64,000 bases of DNA from Eubacterium_U album. Its GTDB lineage: Bacteria; Bacillota; Clostridia; Lachnospirales; Lachnospiraceae. The DNA is taken from the NCBI RefSeq assembly GCF_025336545.1, contig NZ_JAODBU010000006.1, forward strand, positions 62,001-126,000, written 5' to 3'. Under the pieces are notes generated by a model that saw only the letters and a list, made by a program, of their open reading frames with translations, had not been told where the DNA came from and ran no database searches. This document shows positions 17,660-26,241 of this stretch, in pieces. Every line of letters begins with the position of its first letter. Position 1 is the first letter of the stretch. The translations under genes and the position numbers were made by a program.

Positions 17660-18460
17660 ATGAATAAGTACGTGAAAAATTTTGCAAGATACAGATATTT
17701 ATTAATCGAACTTGTAAAAAAAGGAATTAAGTTAAAGTATAGAAGATCATATCTGGGACTTATATGGACAATGCTTGAACCGTTACTTACAATGATTGTT
17801 CTTACAATCGTATTTGGACAGTTGCTTGGTAAAGGTGACAGATTATATCCTGTTTACATTTTGTGTGGACGACTTATATATAGTTGCTTCTCAAGTTCAA
17901 CAAAGATTGCGATGAGGTCTATCAGGGCAAATCAGGCAATGATAAAGAAAGTTTATGTACCTAAGTATTTGTATCCGCTTTCAAGTTGCATTTATAACTA
18001 CATTTTATTCTTACTGTCATTAATAGTTCTTGCAGTAGTTTCAGTAGTTTTAGGTGTTCCACTTACATGGCATGTAATTGAAGCGGTTATTCCTTTGACA
18101 ATTTTGTTTATTTTGTCAATTGGTGCAGGAATGGTATTGTCAACGGTATGTGTATTCTTTAGAGATATGGAATATTTGTGGGATGTTGTGTTGATGCTTG
18201 TTATGTACTGCTCAGCAATTTTCTACAAAATCTCAAGTATGGGACAGGGATTAATTCTTATCAAATTAAATCCGCTTTACGGAATTATCAGTAACTTCAG
18301 AGCTGTATTGTTAGAAGGTCATTCTATGTTTAACAGTTATAGTTACGGAGTGTCAAATTTAAAATTATTTGCATACTCAGGAACTTGTAGTGTTGTATTA
18401 CTGATATTTGGAATATATGTATTTAAGAAAAATCAGGATAAGTTTATTCTTCATATTTAG
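17660..18460 (+). CDS. ABC-2 type polysaccharide/teichoic acid export permease (TagG-like)
   Basis: Membrane component of the exporter that flips lipid-linked teichoic acid or O-antigen-like polymers. 266 residues with about six hydrophobic segments. The N-terminal amphipathic stretch ends in KLKYRRSYLGLIWTMLEPL, the classic start of ABC-2 polysaccharide permeases. GGAGG lies 7 bases upstream of the ATG. The ATPase gene follows 8 bases later. With the CDP-glycerol genes nearby, the likely cargo is the glycerol-phosphate polymer made at 3.3-15 kb. Confidence 0.92.
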   Translation: MNKYVKNFARYRYLLIELVKKGIKLKYRRSYLGLIWTMLEPLLTMIVLTIVFGQLLGKGDRLYPVYILCGRLIYSCFSSSTKIAMRSIRANQAMIKKVYVPKYLYPLSSCIYNYILFLLSLIVLAVVSVVLGVPLTWHVIEAVIPLTILFILSIGAGMVLSTVCVFFRDMEYLWDVVLMLVMYCSAIFYKISSMGQGLILIKLNPLYGIISNFRAVLLEGHSMFNSYSYGVSNLKLFAYSGTCSVVLLIFGIYVFKKNQDKFILHI

Positions 18461-18468
18461 GAGGAGTT

Positions 18469-19218
18469 ATGGCAAAGAATGATGTAGCTCTTAGAGTTAA
18501 TGATGTTAGTATTTGTTTTAATTTAAGCAAAGAAAAAGTTGATAATTTTAAAGAATTATTTATAAAGAAATTAAAAGGCGAAAAGCTTCGTTTTAATGAA
18601 TTCTGGGCGTTAAAAGATGTTTCGTTTGAGTTGAAAAAAGGCGAACGTCTCGGAATACTTGGACTTAATGGAGCAGGAAAAAGTACGCTTCTTAAAGTAA
18701 TTGCAGGTGTTTATAAGCCAACAAAAGGTTCAGTGCAAAGATATGGACATATGGCACCTATGATTGAACTTGGTGCAGGATTTGATCCTAACTATACAGG
18801 TAGGGAAAATATATTCTTATATGGCTCGGTTCTTGGATTTTCAAAAGAATTTTTAATGTCAAAATATGATGAAATTCTTGAATTTTCTGAGTTAGGAGAA
18901 TTTATAGACGTTCCAATTAAAAACTATTCTTCAGGTATGAAGGCAAGACTTGGATTTTCAATTGCTACAGTTGTAGAACCGGAAATTCTTATTTTAGATG
19001 AGGTATTATCAGTTGGTGATGCTAAATTTAGAAAAAAATGCGAAAAGAAAATGAAAAAAATGTTTGATCATGGGGTTACAGTTTTATTTGTATCACATAG
19101 TTTGGCTCAGGTTAAGAGATTGTGTAACAAGGCAATCATTTTGGAACATGGTCAGTTAATTGCCAAAGGTGATATAGATGATGTTGTAGAAATTTATGAA
19201 AAGAAGATAGGCGATTAG
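18469..19218 (+). CDS. Polysaccharide/teichoic acid export ATPase (TagH/Wzt-like)
   Basis: Energises the TagG-like permease. 249 residues form one nucleotide-binding domain: Walker A GLNGAGKST, signature NYSSGMKARLGFS, Walker B EILILDEVLSVGD and switch SHSLAQ. The N-terminal segment with FNLSKEKVDNFKELF before the first strand is typical of this export subfamily. It lacks the C-terminal polymer-binding or SH3-like extension of longer Wzt or TagH proteins, so polymer length is probably not sensed through this subunit. SD GGAGG overlaps the intergenic gap. Confidence 0.93.
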   Translation: MAKNDVALRVNDVSICFNLSKEKVDNFKELFIKKLKGEKLRFNEFWALKDVSFELKKGERLGILGLNGAGKSTLLKVIAGVYKPTKGSVQRYGHMAPMIELGAGFDPNYTGRENIFLYGSVLGFSKEFLMSKYDEILEFSELGEFIDVPIKNYSSGMKARLGFSIATVVEPEILILDEVLSVGDAKFRKKCEKKMKKMFDHGVTVLFVSHSLAQVKRLCNKAIILEHGQLIAKGDIDDVVEIYEKKIGD

Positions 19219-19242
19219 AAAGCCTTGGATAGGAGTGCAGTT

Positions 19243-19491
19243 ATGAATTATAAGACAAAAGGAACATGTTCAAGAGAAATTAGTTTTGATGTTGTTGATA
19301 ATAAAGTTACTAATGTAAGATTTCTTGGAGGATGCAGTGGAAATACACAGGGAGTTGCTGCATTAGTCGAAGGAATGGATGTGAACGAAGCAATTAAAAG
19401 AATGGATGGAATTGATTGTGCAGGAAGAGGAACTTCATGTCCGGACCAGCTTGCAAAGGCATTAAAATTGTACTTAGAAGAAAATAAATAA
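19243..19491 (+). CDS. TIGR03905-type TSCPD domain protein
   Basis: Small 82-residue protein named for the conserved TSCPDQLA motif near its C-terminus; GGCSGNTQG and CAGRGTSCPDQ contain the conserved cysteines, suggesting metal or Fe-S binding. TSCPD domains also occur at the end of some ribonucleotide reductases. The function of the stand-alone form is unknown. The ATG at 19243 is chosen because AGGAG lies 7 bases before it; a TTG six codons upstream has no SD. Downstream mtnN starts 15 bases later. Confidence 0.88.
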   Translation: MNYKTKGTCSREISFDVVDNKVTNVRFLGGCSGNTQGVAALVEGMDVNEAIKRMDGIDCAGRGTSCPDQLAKALKLYLEENK

Positions 19492-19506
19492 AGGAACAGG
19501 TGTAAC

Positions 19507-20199
19507 GTGTTAGGAATAATTGGAGCGATGGACAGCGAAGTCCAGGAATTAAAAAATGAAATGCCGGATGCGAAAATTACATCAGTTGCAGGAATGGATT
19601 TTTATGAAGGACATATTCATGATAAAGATGTAGTTGTTGTAAAGTGTGGTATTGGAAAGGTAAATGCAGCTATATGCACACAGATTCTTGCTGACAGATA
19701 TAAAGTAGATTCTGTTATTAATACAGGAGTTGCAGGCTCATTAAATAGTGATATTGATATTTGCGATATTGTTATATCAAAGGATGCCATTGAGCATGAT
19801 ATGGATGTGACGGCGTTAGGTTATGAACGTGGAGTTATTCCTGATATGGACAACTCTGTATTTCATAGTGACAGCAGATTAATTGATGTAGCAGTCAAAA
19901 GTATAGAAGAGGCAAATCTTTCTGTTAAGGTATTTACAGGAAGAGTTGTTTCAGGCGACCAGTTTATTGCCGGTAAGGAAAAGAAAGATGATTTGGTAAA
20001 TACATTTGCCGGAGATTGTGCAGAAATGGAAGGTGCTTCTATAGCACATGCAGCATATGTTAACAATATTCCATGTCTTATAATCAGAGCGATTTCTGAT
20101 AAGGCAGATGGAAGTGCAGAAATGGATTACCCTACATTTGAAAAGAAAGCAGCGGCTAATTCAATTAAAATATTAAAACAGTTAATTAAGAATTTGTAG
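19507..20199 (+). CDS. mtnN: 5'-methylthioadenosine/S-adenosylhomocysteine nucleosidase
   Basis: Cleaves MTA, SAH and 5'-deoxyadenosine to adenine plus the thioribose or ribosyl product, recycling methyl-cycle by-products and feeding AI-2 synthesis where luxS exists. 230 residues matches the family. Visible are GIIGAMDSEV with the catalytic Glu, GVAGSLN, ISKDAIEHDMD, EMEGASIAH and RAISDKAD with the catalytic Asp. The start is a GTG with AAGGA upstream. No terminator is visible before the leader of the next gene. Confidence 0.95.
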   Translation: MLGIIGAMDSEVQELKNEMPDAKITSVAGMDFYEGHIHDKDVVVVKCGIGKVNAAICTQILADRYKVDSVINTGVAGSLNSDIDICDIVISKDAIEHDMDVTALGYERGVIPDMDNSVFHSDSRLIDVAVKSIEEANLSVKVFTGRVVSGDQFIAGKEKKDDLVNTFAGDCAEMEGASIAHAAYVNNIPCLIIRAISDKADGSAEMDYPTFEKKAAANSIKILKQLIKNL

Positions 20200-20262
20200 A
20201 AATTTGACGAACGATTTATAGTGTTAAAAGACCTCTTGTATGATAAAATTTTATTGTATAAA

Positions 20263-20348
20263 GGAAACAAAAAACAAAGTTTAAGCATTAATGTTTCCGA
20301 CTATCGGCCACCAACAAAAGGCTGGTCAATACATATCGTACGAGGAGG
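20263..20348 (+). ncRNA. Candidate cis-regulatory leader RNA, copy B
   Basis: GGAAAC (20263-20268) pairs with GTTTCC (20293-20298); AACAAAGTTTA lies inside. Next come GACTATCGG, then CCACC pairing with GGcTGG, GTCAAT, ACATAT (20331-20336) and the SD GAGGAGG. The order and spacing match copies A (1561-1667, minus) and C (63645-63733). TATAAA (20257-20262) directly precedes it and may be the -10 box, with a weak TTGTAT 15 bases further up. Confidence 0.68.
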
Positions 20349-20354
20349 TTTTTT

Positions 20355-21107
20355 ATGTTTGACAAATGTATGTCATGTTTTAATGTTAATATGGAAAAAA
20401 TCACATCAATAATTGAAAATAAAGCGTACTTCCTATGTTTATTAGGAAGTATTTTTTTAGTAGGAATTGTAAGTAAATGTCTGGTAATGTGGATTTTTGG
20501 TAAAATGATTAAAAAGGCAGAAAATATGGATAGCCCCAAAAGTAATATTCTTCGCCAGATAAAATTGAAATTTGAAAGTATTAAAACCATAAACGGCACG
20601 GTGGCTAATCCCATGCTTTTAGTAAGTAGGTACATAAATAAGTGTAAAATAGGCATATTTTATCTTGATTCCATAAATAAAATTATTAGCTGGTGTGGAT
20701 TTTTGTGTGTGGCAATAGGCGGATTATGTGGATATATACTGTATAATCAGGGATACGGAAAGACAACGGCGATGTCGTATATTCTTGTAGGATTTTATTT
20801 TGCACTTGCATTATTTGTAGTTGAAAATACAATTCATACAAATGACAGAAAAACAGAACTGATATATGTTATTACGGATTTCTTTGAAAATAGTGTTAAT
20901 TTGCGAGAGCAGATTAGTAGGCGGGAAAATGATTACAACATAGAAATAGGTAGCAGCAAAAATGAGCAGGAATCGGAACAGAATGTTAATGTAAATGAAA
21001 TAAATAATACAAATAAAAAAATAGAAAATGAAAAACAGGGTAGAATAAATATTACAAAAGAACAGGAGAGAATAATCAACGAAGTTTTAGGAGAATATTT
21101 GCAGTAA
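20355..21107 (+). CDS. Membrane protein of unknown function
   Basis: 250 residues, not recognised. One hydrophobic segment lies at about 24-48, then a basic cytosolic-type stretch with SIKTINGTVANPMLL, then two close membrane segments (about 107-128 and 135-157). The C-terminal 80 residues are polar and rich in Asn, Glu and Lys, ending in a short amphipathic helix (ITKEQERIINEVLGEYL). An AGGAGG SD lies 6 bases before the ATG. It is preceded by the same leader RNA type found before murG and the PcsB-like gene, which suggests a role in cell-envelope growth or a shared regulatory input. The next gene, pgi, has its own promoter. Confidence 0.72.
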   Translation: MFDKCMSCFNVNMEKITSIIENKAYFLCLLGSIFLVGIVSKCLVMWIFGKMIKKAENMDSPKSNILRQIKLKFESIKTINGTVANPMLLVSRYINKCKIGIFYLDSINKIISWCGFLCVAIGGLCGYILYNQGYGKTTAMSYILVGFYFALALFVVENTIHTNDRKTELIYVITDFFENSVNLREQISRRENDYNIEIGSSKNEQESEQNVNVNEINNTNKKIENEKQGRINITKEQERIINEVLGEYLQ

Positions 21108-21161
21108 AGATTTAAATGGTTTTGCAAAAATAAATTAAGATTTAATCATATAAGTTTTGTA

Positions 21162-21300
21162 GAAATGTTTACAGGTTCAATTGTATAATTTATATAGAAA
21201 TATTCGCAGGTTGAAACAAATATGTTTTAAGGAAATATTCGCAGATTAAGCAAAATAGTTTCGGGGATATATTCTCGGGTTGACTCCAATAAAATTGTTT
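21162..21300 (+). repeat. Four degenerate ~35-bp tandem repeats
   Basis: Units begin near 21162, 21197, 21232 and 21266, each built around GAAATATTCGCAGGTT or a variant followed by an A/T-rich half. Periods are 35, 35 and 34 bases. Units 2 and 3 are the most alike; units 1 and 4 have drifted. Confidence 0.65.
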
Positions 21301-21320
21301 CAATAAATATGCTAAAAACA

Positions 21321-21349
21321 TTGACATATGACGACAAAATATTTATTGT
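21321..21349 (+). promoter_or_regulatory. Promoter of pgi
   Basis: TTGACA (21321-21326), a 17-base spacer and TATTGT (21344-21349). Confidence 0.65.
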
Positions 21350-21515
21350 ATATATGTTAGAGAGAATTTGAAGGAAATTTTACCGGTCGGCATGAATATT
21401 ATATTATGTCGATAAATAAACGCTTTACCGGACACTGTGGATTTAGTGGAGAGATACCATGACAGTTTGCAAGGTGTACGGGATAGCAGGATTTGAAATG
21501 ACGGAGGAAAAAGAT

Positions 21516-22862
21516 ATGGCTAAGGTAACATTTGATTACTCAAAGGCATCAAAATTCATCTCAGATGATGAAGTAGTAGCAATGAAGAAAATCGCAGAAG
21601 ATGCAAAAGAAGTTTTGGTTAACAAATCAGGAGCAGGAAATGATTTCTTAGGATGGATTGATTTACCTGTAGATTATGACAAGGATGAATTTGCAAGAAT
21701 TAAAGCAGCAGCTAAGAAGATTCAGAGTGATTCAGAAGTTTTAGTTGTTATTGGTATTGGTGGCTCATATTTAGGAGCAAGAGCAGCAATTGACTTCTTA
21801 AGACATGGTTTCTATAACAATGTATCAAAAGAAATCAGAAAAACACCTGAAATTTACTATGCAGGAAATAGCATTAGCCCTGCATACTTAAAGGGATTAT
21901 TAGATGTTGTTGGAGACAGAGATTTCTCAGTTAACATTATTTCTAAGTCTGGTACAACAACAGAACCTGCTATCGCATTTAGAATTTTCAAGGAAAAACT
22001 TGAAAAGAAATATGGCAAAGAAGAAGCAGCAAAGAGAATTTACGCTACAACAGATAAGGCAAAGGGAGCTCTTAAGAATCTTGCAACAGAAGAAGGATAT
22101 GAAAGCTTCGTAGTACCTGATGATGTAGGTGGACGTTTCTCAGTTCTTACAGCAGTAGGTTTGCTTCCAATCGCAGTAAGTGGTGCTGATATAGATAAAT
22201 TAATGGAAGGTGCTGCAAGCGGAAGAGAAAAAGCTTTAAACAATACATTTGAAGATAACGATGCAGTAAAATACGCAGCAATCAGAAATATTTTATTAAG
22301 AAAAGGAAAATCAATTGAAATTACAGCTAACTATGAACCAAGTTTACATTACTTTGGTGAATGGTGGAAACAGCTTTATGGTGAAAGCGAAGGAAAAGAC
22401 CAGAAAGGTATTTTCCCTGCAGCAGTTGATTTGACAACAGATTTACATTCAATGGGTCAGTTCATTCAGGACGGATCAAGACTTATGTTTGAAACAGTTG
22501 TAAATATTGAAAAGACAGATGCTGATATCGTAATTCAGGAAGAAGCAGATGATCTTGACGGATTAAATTACTTAGCTGGAAAAGATATGGATTTTGTTAA
22601 CAAGAGTGCAATGAATGGAACAATTCTTGCTCATACAGATGGTAATGTTCCTAACCTTATGGTTAATGTACCTGAACAGAACGAATTCTATCTTGGAGAA
22701 TTATTCTACATGTATGAATTTGCATGTGGTGTAAGTGGATATATTCTTGGAGTAAATCCATTTAATCAGCCGGGTGTAGAAAGCTACAAGAAGAATATGT
22801 TTGCATTACTTGGAAAACCGGGTTATGAAGACATGACAGCAGAATTACAGAAAAGACTTTAA
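21516..22862 (+). CDS. pgi: Glucose-6-phosphate isomerase
   Basis: Interconverts glucose-6-phosphate and fructose-6-phosphate in glycolysis. 448 residues, the usual length of the short Gram-positive form. IGIGGSYLGARA, SKSGTTTEPA, DVGGRFSVLTAVGLLP and AVDLTTDLHSMGQF are the sugar-phosphate binding and catalytic signatures. The ATG at 21516 is chosen because GGAGG lies 8 bases upstream; an in-frame ATG 19 codons earlier would add an untypical N-terminus without an SD. A terminator follows at 22920-22965. Confidence 0.96.
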   Translation: MAKVTFDYSKASKFISDDEVVAMKKIAEDAKEVLVNKSGAGNDFLGWIDLPVDYDKDEFARIKAAAKKIQSDSEVLVVIGIGGSYLGARAAIDFLRHGFYNNVSKEIRKTPEIYYAGNSISPAYLKGLLDVVGDRDFSVNIISKSGTTTEPAIAFRIFKEKLEKKYGKEEAAKRIYATTDKAKGALKNLATEEGYESFVVPDDVGGRFSVLTAVGLLPIAVSGADIDKLMEGAASGREKALNNTFEDNDAVKYAAIRNILLRKGKSIEITANYEPSLHYFGEWWKQLYGESEGKDQKGIFPAAVDLTTDLHSMGQFIQDGSRLMFETVVNIEKTDADIVIQEEADDLDGLNYLAGKDMDFVNKSAMNGTILAHTDGNVPNLMVNVPEQNEFYLGELFYMYEFACGVSGYILGVNPFNQPGVESYKKNMFALLGKPGYEDMTAELQKRL

Positions 22863-22919
22863 TTATAAGATAACACGGAGCGATTCGTGTTATATCCGGT
22901 AAATTTAAATAGTATATAA

Positions 22920-22965
22920 ATATCCCCTCTGTATCGGTTGTCCGGTAAAGAGGGGATATGTTTTC
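22920..22965 (+). terminator. Terminator of pgi
   Basis: Arms ATATCCCCTCT and AGAGGGGATAT, then GTTTTCT. Confidence 0.88.
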
Positions 22966-23006
22966 TATAAGGCTTTTTTGTCAAGAATGATTTTGACCCC
23001 AACATA

Positions 23007-23276
23007 TTAATCTTCTTCGATAATATAAAAATCTAAATAATCAAAATCAATATGTTCAATAAAACTGTCCTGATAAAATCTGGTTCGTGAAATGCGTTTG
23101 AATTCATCAATGTTATTATCAAGCCAGATTGGATTGCTTAAATCAAATTCCTCGCAAATATCTTCAAGTGCTTTGAAAACTTTGTGAGTTCTCGTCATCT
23201 CAGGGTTATCTATTTCGATTGTGGTATTTTTTATCATTTTATTATTTTTGAAGGTTCTTCCCCATATTCTAAACAT
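23007..23276 (-). CDS. Small conserved-type hypothetical protein
   Basis: 89 residues, acidic at the C-terminus, no membrane segment. The start FRIWGRTFKNNKMIKNTTIEI looks like a beta-hairpin and the middle (THKVFKALEDICEEFDLSNPIWL) like a helix followed by a turn. I cannot assign a family. The ATG at 23276 follows AGGAG by 9 bases. It is transcribed alone, convergent with pgi. A palindromic repeat lies upstream at 23314-23363. Confidence 0.7.
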   Translation of the reverse strand: MFRIWGRTFKNNKMIKNTTIEIDNPEMTRTHKVFKALEDICEEFDLSNPIWLDNNIDEFKRISRTRFYQDSFIEHIDFDYLDFYIIEED

Positions 23277-23297
23277 ATAAACTATCTCCTGTTTCAT

Positions 23298-23605
23298 ATT
23301 TTACTAATGTAAAGATGCCGGATAATTGTGAGAGTGCGTAGCACTGAACAATCTGTAGGCATCATAGTCGTGGCGGTTAACCCTGACATCATTTAATTAA
23401 GGGTAATTTTATATGAAATAATAAAACATGTAAAGAGTATATTAGTAATCTGTTATGGCTTATAAAGTAGTATAGTGGAAATAAAAATTACAATATGGTA
23501 TACTAAATAATTAAAGTGCGTTAGAAACGTTGTAAGCTTTTTATATTTTAAAGATATACAAATATAAGGCAGAGATGAAGAATAAAGCAAATTAGAGGTG
23601 CTTAT
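23298..23605. other. Intergenic region upstream of gdpP
   Basis: It contains the palindromic repeat at 23314-23363 and, near 23380-23407, an imperfect palindrome GGTTAACCCT...AAGGGTAA. The rest is AT-rich and probably holds the gdpP promoter; a TATAGT box near 23471 is the best -10 candidate, without a clear -35. Confidence 0.55.
23314..23363. repeat. Dispersed palindromic repeat, copy 1
   Basis: Outer stem GATGCC/GGCATC, middle ATTGT/ACAAT and inner GTGC-GTA-GCAC. A relative at 55833-55874 shares GATGCCGG, GAGTGCGTAG and AACAATC in the same order. Confidence 0.75.
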
Positions 23606-25663
23606 ATGTTAAATGATAAAAAAGTAGCATTAAATGGGAAAATTACAAAGTATTTAAGGTGGCCTATTAACCTTAGTGTGCTTTGGATAGTAGTAACGGC
23701 TATAATATTTTTTATTGACAAAAGAGCCGGAGTGGTTATGGCGTTTGCAACAATTGTGTTTATTGTAATAGCGATTGTTATGATGCTTAGATTTTATCCA
23801 AATATCAAAAGATATCTTGTGGATTTTGGCGCAGAGTATAGTCAGATACAAAGACAGATGATGCATGAATTTGAAATTCCTTATGCGTTACTTGATTGTA
23901 ATGGAAAGATGCTGTGGCATAATAGCGAAATGGAAAAGGCGTGCGAAACTAAACTTTTAAATATGAGGGGAATTGAATCTATATTTAAAGAGTTTACAAA
24001 GGATAAATTTGAATTTAAAGAAGAAAAGAAAGAGTTCAAAGTTGAGTATAATGAAAAAATATATAGAGCTGTGCTAAAGAAGTTTAAAATGAAAGATGCA
24101 GTTGATGAAGTGCCTATTGCAGTACTTGATTCAGATGATGACGATGCGGATATGTTTGCACTTTATTTATTTGATGATACAAGAATTCAGCAATTATCTA
24201 AGGAAAATAAAAATGATAAGATGATACCGGGACTTATCTACATAGATAATTATGAAGAGGTTCTTCAAAGTATTGAAGATGCCAGAAGAACACTGTTAGT
24301 TGCATTGATTGATCGACAGATACAGCGATATTTTGCAGAAATGGACGGTCTGGTAAGAAAACTTGAAAAAGATAAATATTTTGTAGTTGTTAAGGCTAAA
24401 AATATAGCAATTATGCAGAGTAAAAAATTCTCACTTCTTGATGATGTAAAGAATGTTAAGATAGGTAATGAGCGAACAGCTACAATCAGTATTGGATTCG
24501 GAATGGGTTCAGATTCGTATGTTCAGAATTACACGTCAGCCACAGCAGCTATCGATATGGCACTTGGCAGAGGTGGTGACCAGGCAGTATTAAAAGATGG
24601 CGCAAAGATATATTATTATGGCGGTAAGAGCAAGTCTGTCGAAAAGAATACCAGGGTAAAAGCCAGAGTAAAAGCTCATGCATTAAGAGAATTAATTGAA
24701 ACAAGAGATAAAGTATTCATTATGGGACATCATTTGGGTGATAATGATTCTTACGGCGCAGCAATTGGTTTGTATAGAGCCATAACTACAATGGGTAAAA
24801 AAGCTTATGTGGTAACGGGAACTATGAGTTCTTCAGTAAAACCTTTGATTGATAAGTTTACGACAGATAATGGCTATGAAGAAGATATGTTTATTGCAGG
24901 AACATTGGCTACAACTATTTTAGAAAAAAATGATATGCTCATTGTAGTTGACTGTAATAGAGCAGGATATACTGAATATCCTGAATTAGTGAGAAGAGCA
25001 CAAACACTTGTAGTAATAGATCATCATAGACAAAGTGCAGATGCAATAGAAAATGCACATTTATCATACATTGAACCATATTCATCATCAGCATGTGAAA
25101 TGGTTACTGAAATTATGCAGTATATGGTTGATTCAGTTAAAATGAAACCGTATGAGGCAGATGCATTGTATAGCGGAATTATGATGGATACAAATAATTT
25201 TTCTAACAGAACAGGTGTAAGAACATTTGAGGCAGCAGCTTATTTGCGAAAAAATGGAGCTGATATTGTCAGAGTTAGAAAAATGTTTAGAGATGATATT
25301 GGAGATTATAAGGCAAAAGCTAAGGCCATTCAAAATACAGAGATATTTATGGATAAATACGCTATAGCCATTTGCCCGTCTGAAGGAACAAGTATGCCGA
25401 CAGTTGTTGGAGCACAGGCAGCGAATGAATTGCTTAATATTAAAGGCATAAAGGCAGCGTTTGTATGTACGTTTTATAATGAAAAAGTATATTTAAGCGC
25501 AAGGTCAATAGATGAAGTTAACGTTCAGTTAATTGCAGAAAGATTAGGCGGTGGAGGTCATATGAATCTTGCCGGAGCACAGATTGAAGATTGTACATGT
25601 GAACAGGCAAAGAACTTGATAAAAGAGATTATTCAGGATATGACTGATGAAGGTGAAATATAG
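23606..25663 (+). CDS. gdpP: Cyclic-di-AMP phosphodiesterase GdpP
   Basis: Membrane-bound enzyme that hydrolyses c-di-AMP, setting turgor, potassium uptake and cell-wall stress responses. 685 residues: two membrane helices (about 16-57), a PAS-like domain (about 75-180), a degenerate GGDEF domain (about 195-335) without the GGDEF active-site motif, and a DHH/DHHA1 phosphodiesterase. The DHH motif is VIDHHRQSADAIENA near residue 472 and the DHHA1 motif is GGGGHMNLAG. Earlier MGHHLGDNDSYGAA supplies metal ligands. It precedes rplI and dnaB as in Bacillus, a conserved gene order. Confidence 0.96.
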   Translation: MLNDKKVALNGKITKYLRWPINLSVLWIVVTAIIFFIDKRAGVVMAFATIVFIVIAIVMMLRFYPNIKRYLVDFGAEYSQIQRQMMHEFEIPYALLDCNGKMLWHNSEMEKACETKLLNMRGIESIFKEFTKDKFEFKEEKKEFKVEYNEKIYRAVLKKFKMKDAVDEVPIAVLDSDDDDADMFALYLFDDTRIQQLSKENKNDKMIPGLIYIDNYEEVLQSIEDARRTLLVALIDRQIQRYFAEMDGLVRKLEKDKYFVVVKAKNIAIMQSKKFSLLDDVKNVKIGNERTATISIGFGMGSDSYVQNYTSATAAIDMALGRGGDQAVLKDGAKIYYYGGKSKSVEKNTRVKARVKAHALRELIETRDKVFIMGHHLGDNDSYGAAIGLYRAITTMGKKAYVVTGTMSSSVKPLIDKFTTDNGYEEDMFIAGTLATTILEKNDMLIVVDCNRAGYTEYPELVRRAQTLVVIDHHRQSADAIENAHLSYIEPYSSSACEMVTEIMQYMVDSVKMKPYEADALYSGIMMDTNNFSNRTGVRTFEAAAYLRKNGADIVRVRKMFRDDIGDYKAKAKAIQNTEIFMDKYAIAICPSEGTSMPTVVGAQAANELLNIKGIKAAFVCTFYNEKVYLSARSIDEVNVQLIAERLGGGGHMNLAGAQIEDCTCEQAKNLIKEIIQDMTDEGEI

Positions 25664-25781
25664 TTATTTACACAAGTGATATTTGACCTTAACATTAATA
25701 TAGTTTGCCGGATCGAATTTGAAAAAATGAAATTAATTGCTTAGATATAATAAGTTTATTGCTTTGAAAGGAGACATGAAT

Positions 25782-26228
25782 ATGGAAGTTATTTTATTAG
25801 AAGATGTTAAAGCATTAGGAAAAAAAGGTGAAGTAGTAAAGGTAAGCGATGGATATGCTAAAAACTTTATTTTAAAGAAAAAACTTGGCGTAGAAGCAAA
25901 TAGCGCAAATAAAAATGATTTAAAACTTCAAAAAGCTAATGAAGCAAAGGTTGCTCAGGAAAAATTGGATGCAGCAAAAGCTTTGGCAGAAGAATTAAAA
26001 GATAAAAAGGTAGTTATAAAGATTAAAGCCGGAAATGGAGACCGTGTATTTGGCTCAATTTCTGCAAAGGAAATAGCAGCAGAAACAAAGAAGCAGCTTG
26101 GTTTAGAAATTGATAAAAAGAAGATTGTTATGGAAGAGGGAATTAAAAATCTTGGAGTCCATACAGTAAAAGTTAAATTGCACAAGGATGTAATGGCAAC
26201 TTTAGACATAAAGGTTGAAGCTTTATAG
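25782..26228 (+). CDS. rplI: 50S ribosomal protein L9
   Basis: Elongated two-domain protein of the large subunit that affects translocation fidelity. 148 residues with the N-terminal signature ILLEDVKALGKKGEVVKVSDGYAKNF, a long central helix and a C-terminal globular domain. AAGGAG lies 8 bases before the ATG at 25782. An ATG two codons upstream sits too near the SD. The gene is 13 bases from dnaB, consistent with co-transcription. Confidence 0.97.
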   Translation: MEVILLEDVKALGKKGEVVKVSDGYAKNFILKKKLGVEANSANKNDLKLQKANEAKVAQEKLDAAKALAEELKDKKVVIKIKAGNGDRVFGSISAKEIAAETKKQLGLEIDKKKIVMEEGIKNLGVHTVKVKLHKDVMATLDIKVEAL

Positions 26229-26241
26229 GAGATAATTATTA

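Larger units (their letters stand above)
21108..21515. other. Intergenic region with imperfect tandem repeats and pgi leader
   Basis: No gene is visible. Four degenerate ~35-bp units occupy 21162-21300, followed by the pgi promoter at 21321-21349 and a leader of about 160 bases in which TTTACCGG occurs twice (near 21379 and 21424). No T-tailed terminator is seen after the 20355 gene. Confidence 0.65.

Noticed and set aside
20221..20412. Short open frame starting with GTG through the leader of the 20355 gene
   Set aside because: No SD, overlaps the structured leader and the start of the well-supported gene.
21162..21300. Possible CRISPR array
   Set aside because: Repeats are degenerate, directly adjacent without unique spacers, and no cas genes are near.
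23007..23276. Toxin-antitoxin component
   Set aside because: The small protein stands alone, has no partner gene, and no toxin or antitoxin motif is visible.
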